NCBI GenBank assembly: GCA_009760855.2
Contig: WPIO01000052.1
Location: 124,001-188,000 of the forward strand
Direction: 5' to 3'
DNA from: Cristatella mucedo
Taxonomy: Eukaryota > Bryozoa > Phylactolaemata > Cristatellidae
Length of the DNA: 64,000 bases
The notes beneath the pieces were generated by a model, which was not told the origin of the DNA, did no database searches, and saw nothing but the letters and a program-made list of their open reading frames with translations. The first letter of the stretch is position 1. Each line of letters begins with the position of its first letter. Positions 10,450 to 21,793 of this stretch are shown here, one piece after another. A program made the position numbers and the translations under genes.

Positions 10450-12172
10450 TTCATTCCATGCAGCCCCTTTATGTTACAGTCAAAGAGGCCACGAGTGAGC
10501 CTATCCTGAAAGTCATATCCCAGTCACAGAAGACTACTAGTCCTCTGGACCCTATTCCCACTGTCATACTTCTGAGATACTTAGATCTCTGCTGGCATGC
10601 GTAACTTACATAGTGAAAATGTCCTTAGCCTTGGATCACGTCCCTGCAACTTCCATAAAGCCTGTTGTTAGGCCACTAATTAAGAAAGTATGCTAGACTA
10701 GAGAACTTGAGCAGCTTGTATTCAGTCTTCCTTCTCTGCTTCCTATCAAAGACACCAGAATGCAGTGTGGCCGGCCAACTAAAATCTTATTTTAAGACTT
10801 CAAACCTGGCGATTAAGTGCCAGTCTGGGTTTACAGCTAATCACTCCACAGAGTCGGCTTCGCTAAGGATGAACAACGACCTTATCAGGAATGCAGACTT
10901 GGTTAAGTAAATCTGCTTGTTTGCTTGATCTTTCGGCAGCGGTCGATGCTATCGATTGCATAGTCCTTCTTGAGAGCCACACATCTCGCCTGGGCATAAC
11001 TGGAACCGCATTGCAATTGTGCATATCCAATCTCGGTGGGAGACTCATGAGTCTTGATGCGAACGGACCAAGATCATTCGAGGAACCACTAAAGTACGGG
11101 TTACCTCGGGATCAGTGATCGATCAATATCTTCTCACAGTTTATACTCCATCTAGCCGATGTTATCACCAAGCACAATCAACGCTTTCACTTCTGTACAG
11201 CCGGCACTTAGTTCTTCCTTTGCTTTGATTCCTCCCACCCCTCGAACACCTTGAATTATCTATACACCCTTGTTGCACGCATTGATTGCATCCCCACATG
11301 GATGGCAGCAAACTTTCGTTAATTGAATGACGACCAAAATCAACTTGGAAGTTATGGGCAAACCAAGTGTGATTCAGAATTTTTGAAACCCGATGCTCAA
11401 AATATGTTGTGCCAGCACACCATCTGTTGAAAATGCACGCAATCTACGTATATTGTTCCAAAGTGACCTTTCATTAGACGACCACACGAAGTCCACAGTA
11501 AACTCAGCTTTCTTTCAGCTGCACAACCTAACTTAAATTTGGGCTTGCTTAGGCAGGGATGCTACATCTAATTTTGCCGATGCATTTGTAACATCCTGTC
11601 TCGACTTCTGTAACTCACTGGTTGCTCGTCTATCAGCTTTTGTAATCAGTTATTTATAGTTAGTGCAGAGCTCTGCCGCTAGGCTTGTCCGTCGTGAGCA
11701 TCACAGTTGTCACAGTCACACTACTTCTCGCCGATTTGCACTGGGTCCCAATCAACCAGCATATCGACTTCAAGGTTCGGTCACTTGCGTTTAGGTCTCT
11801 TTCTTCTCCGGCTCCAGCCTAGCTATCAGAACTAATCCCCTACCAAGCAAAGAATCCAACAACCCATTGTTCTGACTCGAATCGTTTAGCCATTCCTCAC
11901 ACGAACCTTAAAACCGTTGGAGACCCTGCCTTTCGTTTCGATGCTCCCAAAGCCTGGAACTTACAAACAATAAACGTCACAATGTCCCCTAACATGACAA
12001 CGTTTAAAAACAAGCTTAAAACACACTTGTTATTAATTGCAGCATATAGTGGGGTTTTGTGTTTAGTTCTTCGTATGCATATGCCTGCTTACACTGTGCT
12101 TTCTATACAGAATCCGTAAAGTGCCAAGAAAGAGATTTCGTTCTCTGAGGGCAATATAAAAATGTATTACTA
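10450..12172 (+). mobile_element. LINE family alpha, plus strand, highly degraded
   Basis: Aligns along its length with the better copy at 26,905-28,513: SPLDPIP-type text near 10,540, the block-A region CLLDLSAAVDAID near 10,915-10,955, FHFCTAGT in place of FYADDT near 11,185, then the C-terminal region and the 3' signature AGTGCCAAGAAAGAGATT with tail to about 12,172. Catalytic YADD is destroyed. Dense indels and stops. Confidence 0.75.
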
Positions 12173-13727
12173 TTATGGAATATTAATAAATTAGTGGAGC
12201 TACGAACATTAACCACAAGTCACCACGGCATCGCAAAAAATTGATAATGTAATATGTTGGATGATAATTTGAAATACTGACATGTTTAAGGAATCCCAAC
12301 GCACTGGATGACTTTCATGGGCAATATTTCTAAACGAATTGAAGCTCACGCGAGATAATAGACCTACCCGATGACGCAAGATAAAGCGAGCAAAATATAT
12401 GTTAGTCATCTCAGCCACCGATTCAAGCTCACTATGTATATAGGTGCTAGTTTGGTCCGGTGGTTAAGACGTTCTCCCCGAAAGAGGTTAATACAGATTC
12501 GATGGCCGAGGTCGTGGGCTTGAGCCATGACATACGTGTAGCCCCTGAATTGAGATTAAGTTCTCTTAGGGTGCTGTGCAAATGTATTACACGCCTATCG
12601 GAATTGTAGGAAGCAAATCGTTCTATATGAAATGGATTCCCAATAACTTGAGACAGCAAGTAAGGATTTGGAGATGTTTGAAAGTGTTTCAGGCGACTGC
12701 ATGACTGTATCTGAATAAATGCAGAATTTTGAACATGAATAGATATGGACTGTGCTTGCAAAAATATAAGAGATACCCTGAAAATAAGTTTTGCTAAGTC
12801 TTTTCGAGCAACAATTACTGTAAGACCCAAACTTCTTGTCGGAAAATGTGTTTGAGTACGGATACCCTTGATACATGGCATGTACGGCATATTGAATTCA
12901 CTGCATTCCAACTCGACCGTTTCGCCTCTTGGGGATTTCTATACACCACCAAGGTCTCTTGAAGGTTGATAGACGCCATTTAAAAAAGTTCATGCAGAAT
13001 AGGCCTATTGGCGATTGGCTACTGCAAGGCTTTTTGTTAATCTCTGCAGAGCTCTTGTAAACGCTAACATGTGAAATGAGTTGATCGATTTTTTATTTAA
13101 AAAGAATGACAACCCGTCTCTCATATTTGTATCGTATCTTTTATTGCTAAGTTAGATTGTTTGAAAATATGATTTTGTCTGCAGAATGGATGCTAATCGC
13201 ATCTGTCTTCTCTCCATAGATGAAAATGTGACAAAAAGAGACGAAGCTTATGTTCAATGCATCATCTCATCAACATGGAAATTTATCCGACCAAAGGCTG
13301 ACATCAAAGAGCCGTGCTGATGTAGTCAAACCTTGTAATGATGCACTTATGAGTTGTATCTGATGGCATTTTGAGAGATTCTCCAGCTGTTTGCTAATGT
13401 TTCGCATGCTCAAACGAGGTATTTTCATTGACCCACTCTGAGAAGTACAGTCTCAATTGCTCTTCGGGACAGCTATTATTGTTCTGCCAATATATATGGC
13501 ACATTCATTCCAGTTGCCTTTGGCTGCAACTTCTTTGCAATACAAATCGTGGGAAAATGTATGGCTCTCAGTTCTTAAATCCGAATAATTGGGCAATAAT
13601 AATTTCTTGCTGGCAGACACACGTGTTGATAAAGAGAGAACAAGTCATGCCAGCAAATGTTTTAGAATTAATGCTGTACCTAATATTCACTTCATACTGG
13701 CTTTGGGACTGAATAGTGGGCCAACTA
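12173..13727. other. Unassigned DNA; possible tRNA-like SINE at 12,447-12,595
   Basis: No gene is supported. At 12,447-12,595 the sequence GGTCCGGTGGTTAAGACGTTCTCC resembles a tRNA 5' half and is followed by a LINE-like tail (TTAAGTTCTCTTAGGG), suggesting a second SINE family, but no good B box is visible. A 154-codon minus-strand frame at 12,447-12,911 shows no domain and overlaps this repeat, so I do not call it a gene. Confidence 0.35.
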
Positions 13728-14000
13728 GTAATAAAAATAATATTAATACATTTGACATGGCAACCTCGGAGAAATTATTTTCTTTCTAGGCACTTTACAT
13801 TTGATGCAAATGAAGCACGATCGAATGGTTCGTGGTAGTATGCTCAATAAACAACATTAATAAAATGGTTAGGAGTGACATGCTCAGGGTCAACATGCAA
13901 GTATGGTTAGTGGCAGCCTTCACAGTGTCAGCATGCTTAAGCACGTCAAGGACGAATCAGAGGGACCCACTAAAGCTGCGATAAATTGATACGTTTGTAG
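13728..14000 (-). mobile_element. LINE family alpha 3' fragment
   Basis: The minus strand carries the alpha 3' end: (AAT)n tail, TCTTTCTAGGCACTTTACATTTG, then about 200 bases of 3' untranslated region shared with 7,660-7,900 and 55,125-55,350. No coding part remains. Confidence 0.8.
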
Positions 14001-14609
14001 TTTCTTTAAAAAGGGAGTTAAATTGGATTTCCATGAAAAATGGGAGTAAAGATTAGGTCTTCTTCATATGGAAAGTAGAGCATGTAAGTAACCTGGGAGT
14101 AGTGGTAGTGCAGTTTGAAATTAAATCAAAATAAGAGCAGTGCATAGCTCATTCCCATGGCCCATTTTCTGCATATTTGCGGTGGATTCAAGTGCATTAC
14201 TGTAGATTACAGCATTAGGTAGTATCTTTGCACCGTATTAGCATGAAAGTTCTTTAGTGTAATGGCAATAAATTTGGTAGGTATATAGTCTTGACCGTTT
14301 ATTAAAATATGCACTCCTAATTCGAGCTTTTAACCCCCCCCCCCCTGATGTCTTATCGGTTTTCACTTGCCGTTGGTTGCGAGATTATTTTGAAATTCAG
14401 GCATGGTAACGACCAAACACTGGTTCAAATCCCATGCTTTAACTGGCTGGCTGTTATTTCAGGTGGCCAAAATAGGATCAGAACCAGAGATTATGGCTTA
14501 GATTGTACTTAATTTGCATAACTCATAAACCGCTAATAATCTTAATAACTTTATAATCTGACCTAGTTAGCACGATCAGGATTCACTGTCTATGCCATCA
14601 AATCGGACG
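14001..14609. other. Unassigned DNA with C12 run
   Basis: AT-rich intronic-looking sequence. A run of 12 C lies at about 14,334-14,345. No gene or recognised repeat. Confidence 0.4.
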
Positions 14610-14830
14610 AGAGGTTTATGAAATGTAAGCAAAGGTCGGCTAATGCAGTAGCCTCATGTATAAAGGAACAGAAGAGCATTTTTCCTATCTCCCTGCTTGC
14701 TGCAGGCAGTGAAGGACTGCCTGCTGCAGAACTGAAATCCATGACCCGGATCTCCAAATGTAAGTAACTTACGCCTATAGTCCGACCGGAGAAAAACATC
14801 CAATGCGAAGATAGCCGGCAGAAAAAGAAA
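14610..14830 (-). repeat. Degraded SINE, minus strand
   Basis: Shares AACAGAAGAGCATTTTTCC, GCTTGCTGCAGGCAGTGAAGGA and ACTGAAATCCATGACC with the SINE family at 1,128 and 60,262. The tRNA-like head is strongly diverged. Confidence 0.5.
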
Positions 14831-15019
14831 GCCATCTGGTGAGACTTACAGGAAACAATTCAGGTTTTGGCTCTGGTGCCTATGAGCCGGCACCTGCCAT
14901 TAGGCTATGGCTATTCATACCTGGCCATGCCTGGCTCGTGATCGCATTCCAGAGCCTTGCTTATAGCGGTTGTTCAGTTTTTTGCAATACAGAAAACTGG
15001 GTATGGCTTTGCCCTTCCA

Positions 15020-15195
15020 AGCACAGTTATACAAGTCTCGTTATATGGGCTGTGATGGGCCAGGAGGAAGTTCTTACTCTTCACACCCGAAATCGCAGGT
15101 TCAAGTCATGCAGCCGGCGATCGTTTGTTGCCAACCGAAAGTGATGGTGATGGCCGTTAAGGTTCTTCCACCGCCATACATATGAGGCTGTTAAA
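15020..15195 (+). repeat. tRNA-derived SINE, plus strand
   Basis: On the plus strand a B-box-like GGTTCAAGTCA lies near 15,100, followed by CGATCGTTTGTTGCCAACC and an end of GAGGCTGTTAAATCAG, which is the complement of the CTGATTAAACAGCCTC end seen in minus-strand copies. The only copy of the family on the plus strand in this window. Confidence 0.65.
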
Positions 15196-15329
15196 TCAGT
15201 TAATATCGTGTACTACAGTCTCCCTTTTAGTAGACCCTACTTTACAATGGTCGAGATCTCTAGGCTGACACAAACCTTAGTCACGGATGAACCAATACGA
15301 ATATCTAGAATCTTAAAGAATTCATATTT

Positions 15330-16200
15330 GCGAATGGACATCACTGAATAACACAATGAACCGGTCTTTACCGAGACTTACGGAAGGGCTTGAAAAACTG
15401 GCAGCTATTGAACGACCTATGCAGAATCCCATATGGCTGTACGTTCGGGTACTCCATTTTGTACAGCTGAGGTGTAACCTCGAAAGCGTTCGTCCTCCGG
15501 TGTCTACCGGTGGACTGCAATGCAGCATTGCATTGCGGTTGAAAACACAAGCCGCTATAACTGGTCGCTGAAAGCGACAGTTTATAGTGGGCCTGTTAGT
15601 GAAGATTAAGCACAGGCTGCGAAAGTGCTGTACCTAGCTGCAAGAACAGGACTGACGGAGTTGACTATGCGAACTCCCGAAGCCCGAGTATATAAACCTA
15701 CCTGATGTCTAAGCAGTATGTCGATGATAATGCACCTATCGCTAAGGATGCTCACGTCCTCGTGGTTGTCTTGTAGCCGAGTTCAAGGGTGCTAGCCTAT
15801 TCCCATTTGGGCCCCCTACTATCTATGTCCGTTCTCGCTTTTTACGCGGAGCCCTCCGGCAACAGCTGTTCACGGGGGATCGACCGGGTATACCACACTT
15901 TACATAATACACACGCTTGCGCTATACAAAGTGGGGACTAAACAAGTCTACAGGGGAAGGTCCTATACAAGGTAAACTACAGGGGCTCGAGATGACGCGG
16001 CAAGTGAGGACAAACGTGTTAGTTCTCAGTCGGCTTCCACTGTGTAACCGTCACCGGACTCCGTCTCACCAGTACAAGCGTACGCCGCCCAAGACCTGGC
16101 TAGCTGATCATTCTGAGATAGACGGAGCGGACGTCCACAACCGTTAACAGCTTCGCCGAAAGAGAGCAAGCATGCGGTCCCAAGTTCCGGTCCTCGGGCC
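15330..16200 (+). repeat. Repeat family U, copy 1
   Basis: A GC-richer repeat of unknown class. Blocks shared with other copies include GACCTATGCAGA near 15,414, AAACACAAGCCGCTATAACTGG near 15,543, GAACTCCCGAAGCCC near 15,670, AAACAAGTCTACAGGGG near 15,938, and AAACGTGTTAG followed by GTCGGCTTCCAC near 16,012-16,041. A TATATAAA box-like string lies at about 15,690. No intact coding frame is visible. It may be a terminal repeat of an LTR-, DIRS- or giant DNA element. Confidence 0.65.
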
Positions 16201-16954
16201 TCTGAGAGCTGACCCCAGGCTTTGCCCTTCCGGGGCAAGGAGACGCCCAGTCCGACACATCGAATGTCGGTGGGTCAGCCTACTCTAGTGTACAGTCTTA
16301 TCGAACTGTGGGTGGAAACTGCCCATTAGTTAATTTAGAATTGCCAGCCCAACACGAAAACAGAGAACATATATTGAATTGGAGTTTTTGCTTAGATTTT
16401 CTAGCACCGCGGTTCACACTAATTCACTGACTGGCGATGAATCGTCCTCCTATTTCAGCAAGCTCAAGGCAATATATGTGGTCTCGTCAGACAGCCATAT
16501 GCAAACATACTTCACAATTCCCCCTGACCCTCTGAACTAAGTACACATGACGCCAATGCTTGCCATGTGATCAAACTAGTACGAAATACATTTGGAGACT
16601 ACCTGGTACTGCACGGTCGCAGTGTCAGTAGCATATGCTGGGAATTTGTTGCGAGGTTCCATAAGCTCGAGGAGACCAAGGGATTATATCTGGCTAAGGC
16701 TTAAGCACATTAAGTATCGAAAGCAGAAGGTGGAGGTGTCATTTGCAGCAAACTGTATTAGCTCTAGTGTTCCCGATTTACTCGAGGGCAGGGATAAACA
16801 GTTCGAATGATCTGACTTACTTGGCTTGACCCGGTTACATTTCATTGTACGTTCGATAGACTAAACTCTCGAAATCGTCTAGGTGCAGACAGCGAAAGCT
16901 CTAATCATTAGATTCAAAATTATGGGCAAGAAATACCACTGCTAGAAACATGGA
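16201..16954. other. Unassigned DNA between U copies
   Basis: Mixed-composition sequence with no frame or repeat that I can recognise. It may be internal sequence of the element to which the U repeats belong. Confidence 0.35.
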
Positions 16955-17240
16955 GTAGGTATATACACTTTTGCACTGGGGCAGCTCTCTGGTTAGCCGA
17001 GATACTACCCCTTGCCTTAGTGGGTCTGACTAGAGCACCTAGAGCAACCCGTATCTGGCGGACTAGCTGGAGAACAAGAAGAATTGGGTAAGGGATACAT
17101 TGGTTAACCGGGAGCGGAGCGAGCCCGGTCCACCTTCCACTGGCAGAGAACCGGGGGACGAGCATCTGTGTGGTTACAAGGTCACGTGGGCACTGCGTCG
17201 CCGCATCACCAACAACGCATCGTACGTTTCGCCAGAACAA
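16955..17240 (+). repeat. Repeat family U, block with GGGGCAGCTCTC
   Basis: The stretch TGCACTGGGGCAGCTCTC through GGATACATTGGTTAACC matches the reverse complement of 20,520-20,650 almost continuously, and part of 19,270-19,350 directly. It shows that the U family is present in both orientations within 4 kb. Confidence 0.6.
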
Positions 17241-17387
17241 CAGACTTCATTAGACTGTTTGCATGCATAAGCGCCATCAAAAACTACACCAAGTCCTAAT
17301 ACGTCGTTTCGGCTCCATTACGGTTTTTCTAAATTGTAAGCTTAATAGAATCATAATCATTGCGTAATATAATCAATATCTTTATTT

Positions 17388-17640
17388 TTTCACGTTTTAT
17401 ACTCTCCCTCTTGCTTATGTGATTGCCAAGTACAATATAGGCTTTCACTTTTATGCGGATGACACTCAGTTTTACATTTGCTTTGATCATTCCCAGCCTT
17501 CAAGCTGACTTCATGTTGTTTACCAAGCATGATATTACTCACGGTTCAATCGCGTTTCCATATGCAGCAAATGTAAAGCGCCTAAGATGAGATTGAGTTC
17601 TCTGAGGGAGCTTTATCAAGTGCATTACTATTTTTGTTTT
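17388..17640 (+). mobile_element. LINE family alpha fragment with internal deletion
   Basis: Encodes the catalytic block FHFYADDTQFYICFDHSQP near 17,440, then jumps at about 17,508 directly into the 3' region ACCAAGCATGATATTACTCAC and the alpha tail. About 1 kb of the usual sequence between the two parts is missing, so the deletion joined two distant parts of the LINE. Confidence 0.75.
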
Positions 17641-18569
17641 TATAATCCAGAATCATCTGACGCAGTTCTGCTGGGCTATCGGAGCAAAGCGCGAATTTAA
17701 CAGCAACATGGAAGCCCGTTGATTCATGAGTGCATACAAGTGCTGGCTTATAAATCACCATGTACAGACACAGTACGTACGCCACAAGATGTTGCATGCA
17801 GGCGCTAGACATCCCTTTTTTGCTGACCGTAAGAAACCTACTGGCGACAGTGAATACACCAATACAGAATGAAAGTATGAAGAGCCGGAAGCTGCCAGAG
17901 CTCATGCAATCACGTCCGAGATGAATATTGGGAGCAGCATTATTAGAATATACACTTGCAGCAATCGGGCAATATCGCTGGCTATGCATTGAGTATGGTA
18001 GCAACACAAACAAACTGCACATGACGCCGTGCAGTGTCACTGCTGTCGCTGCAAACTTGCAAAGTGCAAATCCTTCCGTTAAACTGAAGGATTGAGGCGG
18101 GCTAGCGAAGCATTCAGGAAGCCGTATTCATGTGTGCAACGAGACCACAATTTTCTTCTAGTGGTTTATTCCGGAAACCGAGTGCTGATTGATGAAATGC
18201 TCAAGCCTGGTTACCGCGATTTCGGCAGCCACATTGTCCAATTTTTCTGATAGCCATGCTTTTGAGGGTCTTACTTCATACATGTTGAAAAACGCGGTTT
18301 AAAATAGTCACCTTAACTTATTGATTAAAGTTGTAACACATTGATGAGCGAGTATTCACCTCAGGGAAAACAGCACAGAGCACTAGCTTAGGGCACCAGA
18401 GTCTGCAAGGAACTGTCTATGCTCATTCTGTCTAACAGTCAGTAGGTGCGTTAAATTTTCAGTCTAAATTCAGGCGTAGAAATAAAGTACGCAAACGACT
18501 TACGGGAAATGGTTTTATTTGCGCGAGTACATACCATAGTGTTGCACAGCGCCGGCCTGACTCAGTTTC
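17641..18569. other. Unassigned DNA
   Basis: A 152-codon minus-strand frame (17,582-18,040) runs into the LINE tail and shows no domain, so it is not called. Nothing else is recognised. Confidence 0.35.
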
Positions 18570-21540
18570 AGAGTGCATGAGAATTGCTTAGCAGGAAACA
18601 TCTCTGTCCTAGAGCCTCGAGCAAGAGGATACAGCCATCGTAGTAGGGCAATGAGGTGATTGATAGTGGCTGGAGTGTCGAACCTATAACCCGGTTAGCA
18701 ATTTGAGAATAGGGCAACACTTGCCCAAGGTCGCTGTCGCCTCCAGCCATCCTAGATTTGCTAGACGGTTTCTAAGATAACAAAAGAAGTGGATAAAGAG
18801 TATCTGCCCTCTCGAGGTGTGAGCAAGGGGACGCAGAGGTCGCTGAGATGACTAATATTCGCTGGATTGTCAACCTCACTGTCCCGGCTAGTTATATAAC
18901 GATAGGGCGACGCTCGCTAGGAGCCTGTTCTTCATCTTCGGCTCCGTCTCGACGCCGTCGCCGGTAGTTGCCGGACTTGTTTCTCTGAAAGTGAGGGAGG
19001 AGGGCGGGCTGTTCGCCGGTGATTGAGAGATAGGATGAGACAGCGCCAGGAGGATTTGGTGGACGTCACCGAATACGATCGTATCGTGCTCGAGCGTTTG
19101 TGTGTTTCTTCTGTGTTTTGTGTGTGAGCGCGAGCGTGGGCTCCCCAAGAGTGCTTGGTGTAGTATATGAGGTATTCCTGCCGTTAAGGTGGAAGCGGAG
19201 CCCTAATTCTCCAGTCAGGGTCTAGGCTCCGGTTCGGGCTCCGTCGCCGGGTCTCACGACCCCCTTTGTGCACTGCTGCAGCTCTCAGCTAAGCCGTGGT
19301 GGGACCCCTTGCCTTAGTGGGTTCGACTAGGGTGCCTAGTACAGACTTGGCTCCCGATCCAGGATTCGGAGAAAATTCTCGCCAGAGTGCTTGGTGTAGC
19401 GCGTGAGGTATTCCTGCCGTTAAGGTGGAAGCTGAGCCCTAGTTCTCCAATCAGGGTCTAGGATCCGGTCCGGGCCCCGTCTACTTGGGTAGTGCCCATT
19501 AGAGACGTAAGTAGCCTTTGTAAGGAGGTGTTTCCTCCGCAAGAGTGCTTGGAGAAGTTGTAACCACGAGGAAGCTCGTCTCCCGGCTCTCTACCGGTAG
19601 ACTGTGTAATGCAGCGCTGCAGCATGGTTAAAACACAGGCAGCCACAACTGGGTGCCGAAAGCAACAGTTTATTGTGGGCCTGTTAGCAGTGGTTACGCG
19701 CCGGTGCAAGCGCTTTACGCAACCGACGGAGTTAACTGTGTGAGAACTCCCGAAGCCCTACTACAATAAGCTACCACACGCCTGCGTCGCTAGTAGTGGT
19801 CCAAACCCCGAAGGCGGACCGCTGCGGCACCTCAAGATATGAGTAGCCGACAGAACACAACCGCGCAGTCTAAGTTTCGCTTAGCTGTTCGTCGCCGAAG
19901 GTTCGACTATCGTGCTCTCGAGCCGTGGTCTCGGATCGACTACCGAAGCTGCAGCCATGAGCTCAGTCACATCGTTTATACTAACTCTCTCGCTCTGCCG
20001 TCTTCACCTTGAGCTTAGCTGCTATTTTTTTGTCGGACCCTAGCTCTCGGTGTCCGTCCTCGGTGTTACCTTACTATGTCCCCGGCTGCAGCAGCGCTAG
20101 TGGAGTCTCACGGACACACGAAGACACGAGCGGGCGAACGTGAGAGGTGAACGAGACTCATCCTTTATTCCCCCAGCAGGTACATCTACGAGCTAGGGGC
20201 TGACTCATCACACATAAGGGAGTGCATCTGTGGTGAGCCACTGTGGTGGGCCACAGGCTGCACTGAGTCAATTGCTCAACCACCTGCTGCAGGTGGGGCA
20301 AACATTAGTGGCCGAGAAGCGACAGGCCCACACAACATCGGCCTATTCGCTTCTGCCTGTAATTTATTGGATGGCTCCTGCGCCAGCTTGCCATCCTTCC
20401 CCTCTTTGTCTAATCGTGTAAAGTAGTCGGTCCCCATCTTGACCGCTGTTTGTCTGACCAAGACCCATTCTAACCTGAGCGGATCTCCCTATCAAACTGA
20501 CGCCTCACTTCACTTCCGGTTAACTAATGTGTACCGTACCCAATTCTACTTGGCTAGTCCACACGCTACGGGTTGCCATAGGTGCCCTAGTCAGACCCAC
20601 TACGGCAAGAGCTAATATCGCGGCTAGCCTGAGAGCTGCCCCAGTGCATGGTGCATGAGGTATTCCTGCCGTAAGGTGGAAGCGGAGCCCTAGTTCTTCA
20701 GTCAGAGTCCAGGCTCTGGTTCGGGCATCTCCTCTTATTCGGGTCGTTCCCGCAATAGAAGTAGGTAGCCTAAGTGCAGGGACGTATTCCCTCCACAAGA
20801 GTGCTTGTGCTGTTGAGAGCATGCGAGGAGTGTAGAGATAAAACTGAGCTAGACGCGCAGCAACTTTGTGGGCTTGCGAATACAGCTAAGTAAAATCCCC
20901 AATTTGTCTGTTGCTCGCTTTCTAATTCACGCCGCGGACTCGCGACCCCCTTTAGTAACGGTGAGTAGGTCAGCGCCAGAAACGCCCTTTCCGTGGTGGC
21001 CTGCTCATTGCGCGTAGGCGCGCATCGAACGGCATTAGGCGGTAGGCTACGCTGCTAGGTAAGCGGCAGGTTAAGCCTAATCCGCCGGAACCATCGGCTT
21101 TACAGTTGGGCTTCTCATCTACGCTATTTGCTTACTTCCGTAGCCGAGCTCCAGGGGTCAAAGGCTAGTTCCCGCCAAACCCCGCTATACTCCGGCCAAG
21201 CTGCCGCTCGCCATGCCGCTGAGCTAGGGTAAGACGAGCGGCAGTCAGGTTCAACTTCTTTACAATAACGCATGCGCCAACAACAACAGGGGAATTAAAC
21301 AAGTCTACAGGGAGGGTCCTAAACAAAGCACACTACAGGGGCGCAAGACGACGCAGCAAGCGCGAACGAACGTGTTAGTTGGCCAGGCGGCTTCCACCGT
21401 CACACCGTCGCCGGCCTCCGTCCCACCAGTACTAGCGTACACCGTACAAGACCCGACTAGCTGAGTATTCTGGGATTGACAGAGCAGACGTCCACAACAG
21501 TTGAGAGCTTTCGCCGAAAGACGCCAAAACACGGGGGGGG
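18570..21540 (+). repeat. Repeat family U, compound array left of Polinton A
   Basis: Several U pieces lie in series. GGTATTCCTGCCGTTAAGGTGG occurs near 19,170 and 19,408, and in a shorter form at 20,659. A block with ACCGGTAGACTG and AAAGCAACAGTTTATTGTGGG (19,590-19,690) matches copy 1. 20,820-21,060 is the reverse complement of 28,897-29,128. 21,147-21,345 is the reverse complement of 50,790-50,975, and 21,345-21,530 that of 31,735-31,905. GC-rich against the AT-rich Polintons on its right. No intact gene is seen. Confidence 0.65.
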
Positions 21541-21678
21541 AGTAGTATGTGGTTTTTCCCTATCGCAGCCTTACCCTCAAAGAGAGCATTTTTTCATTCG
21601 ATCTTGTATCCGCTCGATCTCATTGCAAAATGCCCTCTTTGAGAGTAAGTCTATGATAGGGAAAAACCGCCTACTACT
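21541..21678. repeat. 138-bp foldback at U / Polinton A junction
   Basis: Two arms of about 55 bases, beginning AGTAGTATGTGGTTTTTCCC and ending AGGGAAAAACCGCCTACTACT, are imperfect reverse complements around a short spacer near 21,600-21,625. The outer left edge abuts a run of eight G. It could be a MITE, or Polinton A termini fused tail to tail. Confidence 0.85.
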
Positions 21679-21793
21679 GTATAGTTATAGATTCTGGATT
21701 TACTATGTAATAGTAATTTTTTTGCAAACTTTGCTAAACTATATAGTAGAGTAAAAATTATTCAATTGAATAGAATTTGTTTCCTTAATATTG

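Noticed and set aside
12447-12911. 154-codon minus-strand frame
   Set aside because: No domain, no splice context, and it overlaps a SINE-like stretch.
17582-18040. 152-codon minus-strand frame with hydrophobic segments
   Set aside because: It runs into an alpha LINE tail and shows no family motif; likely chance.
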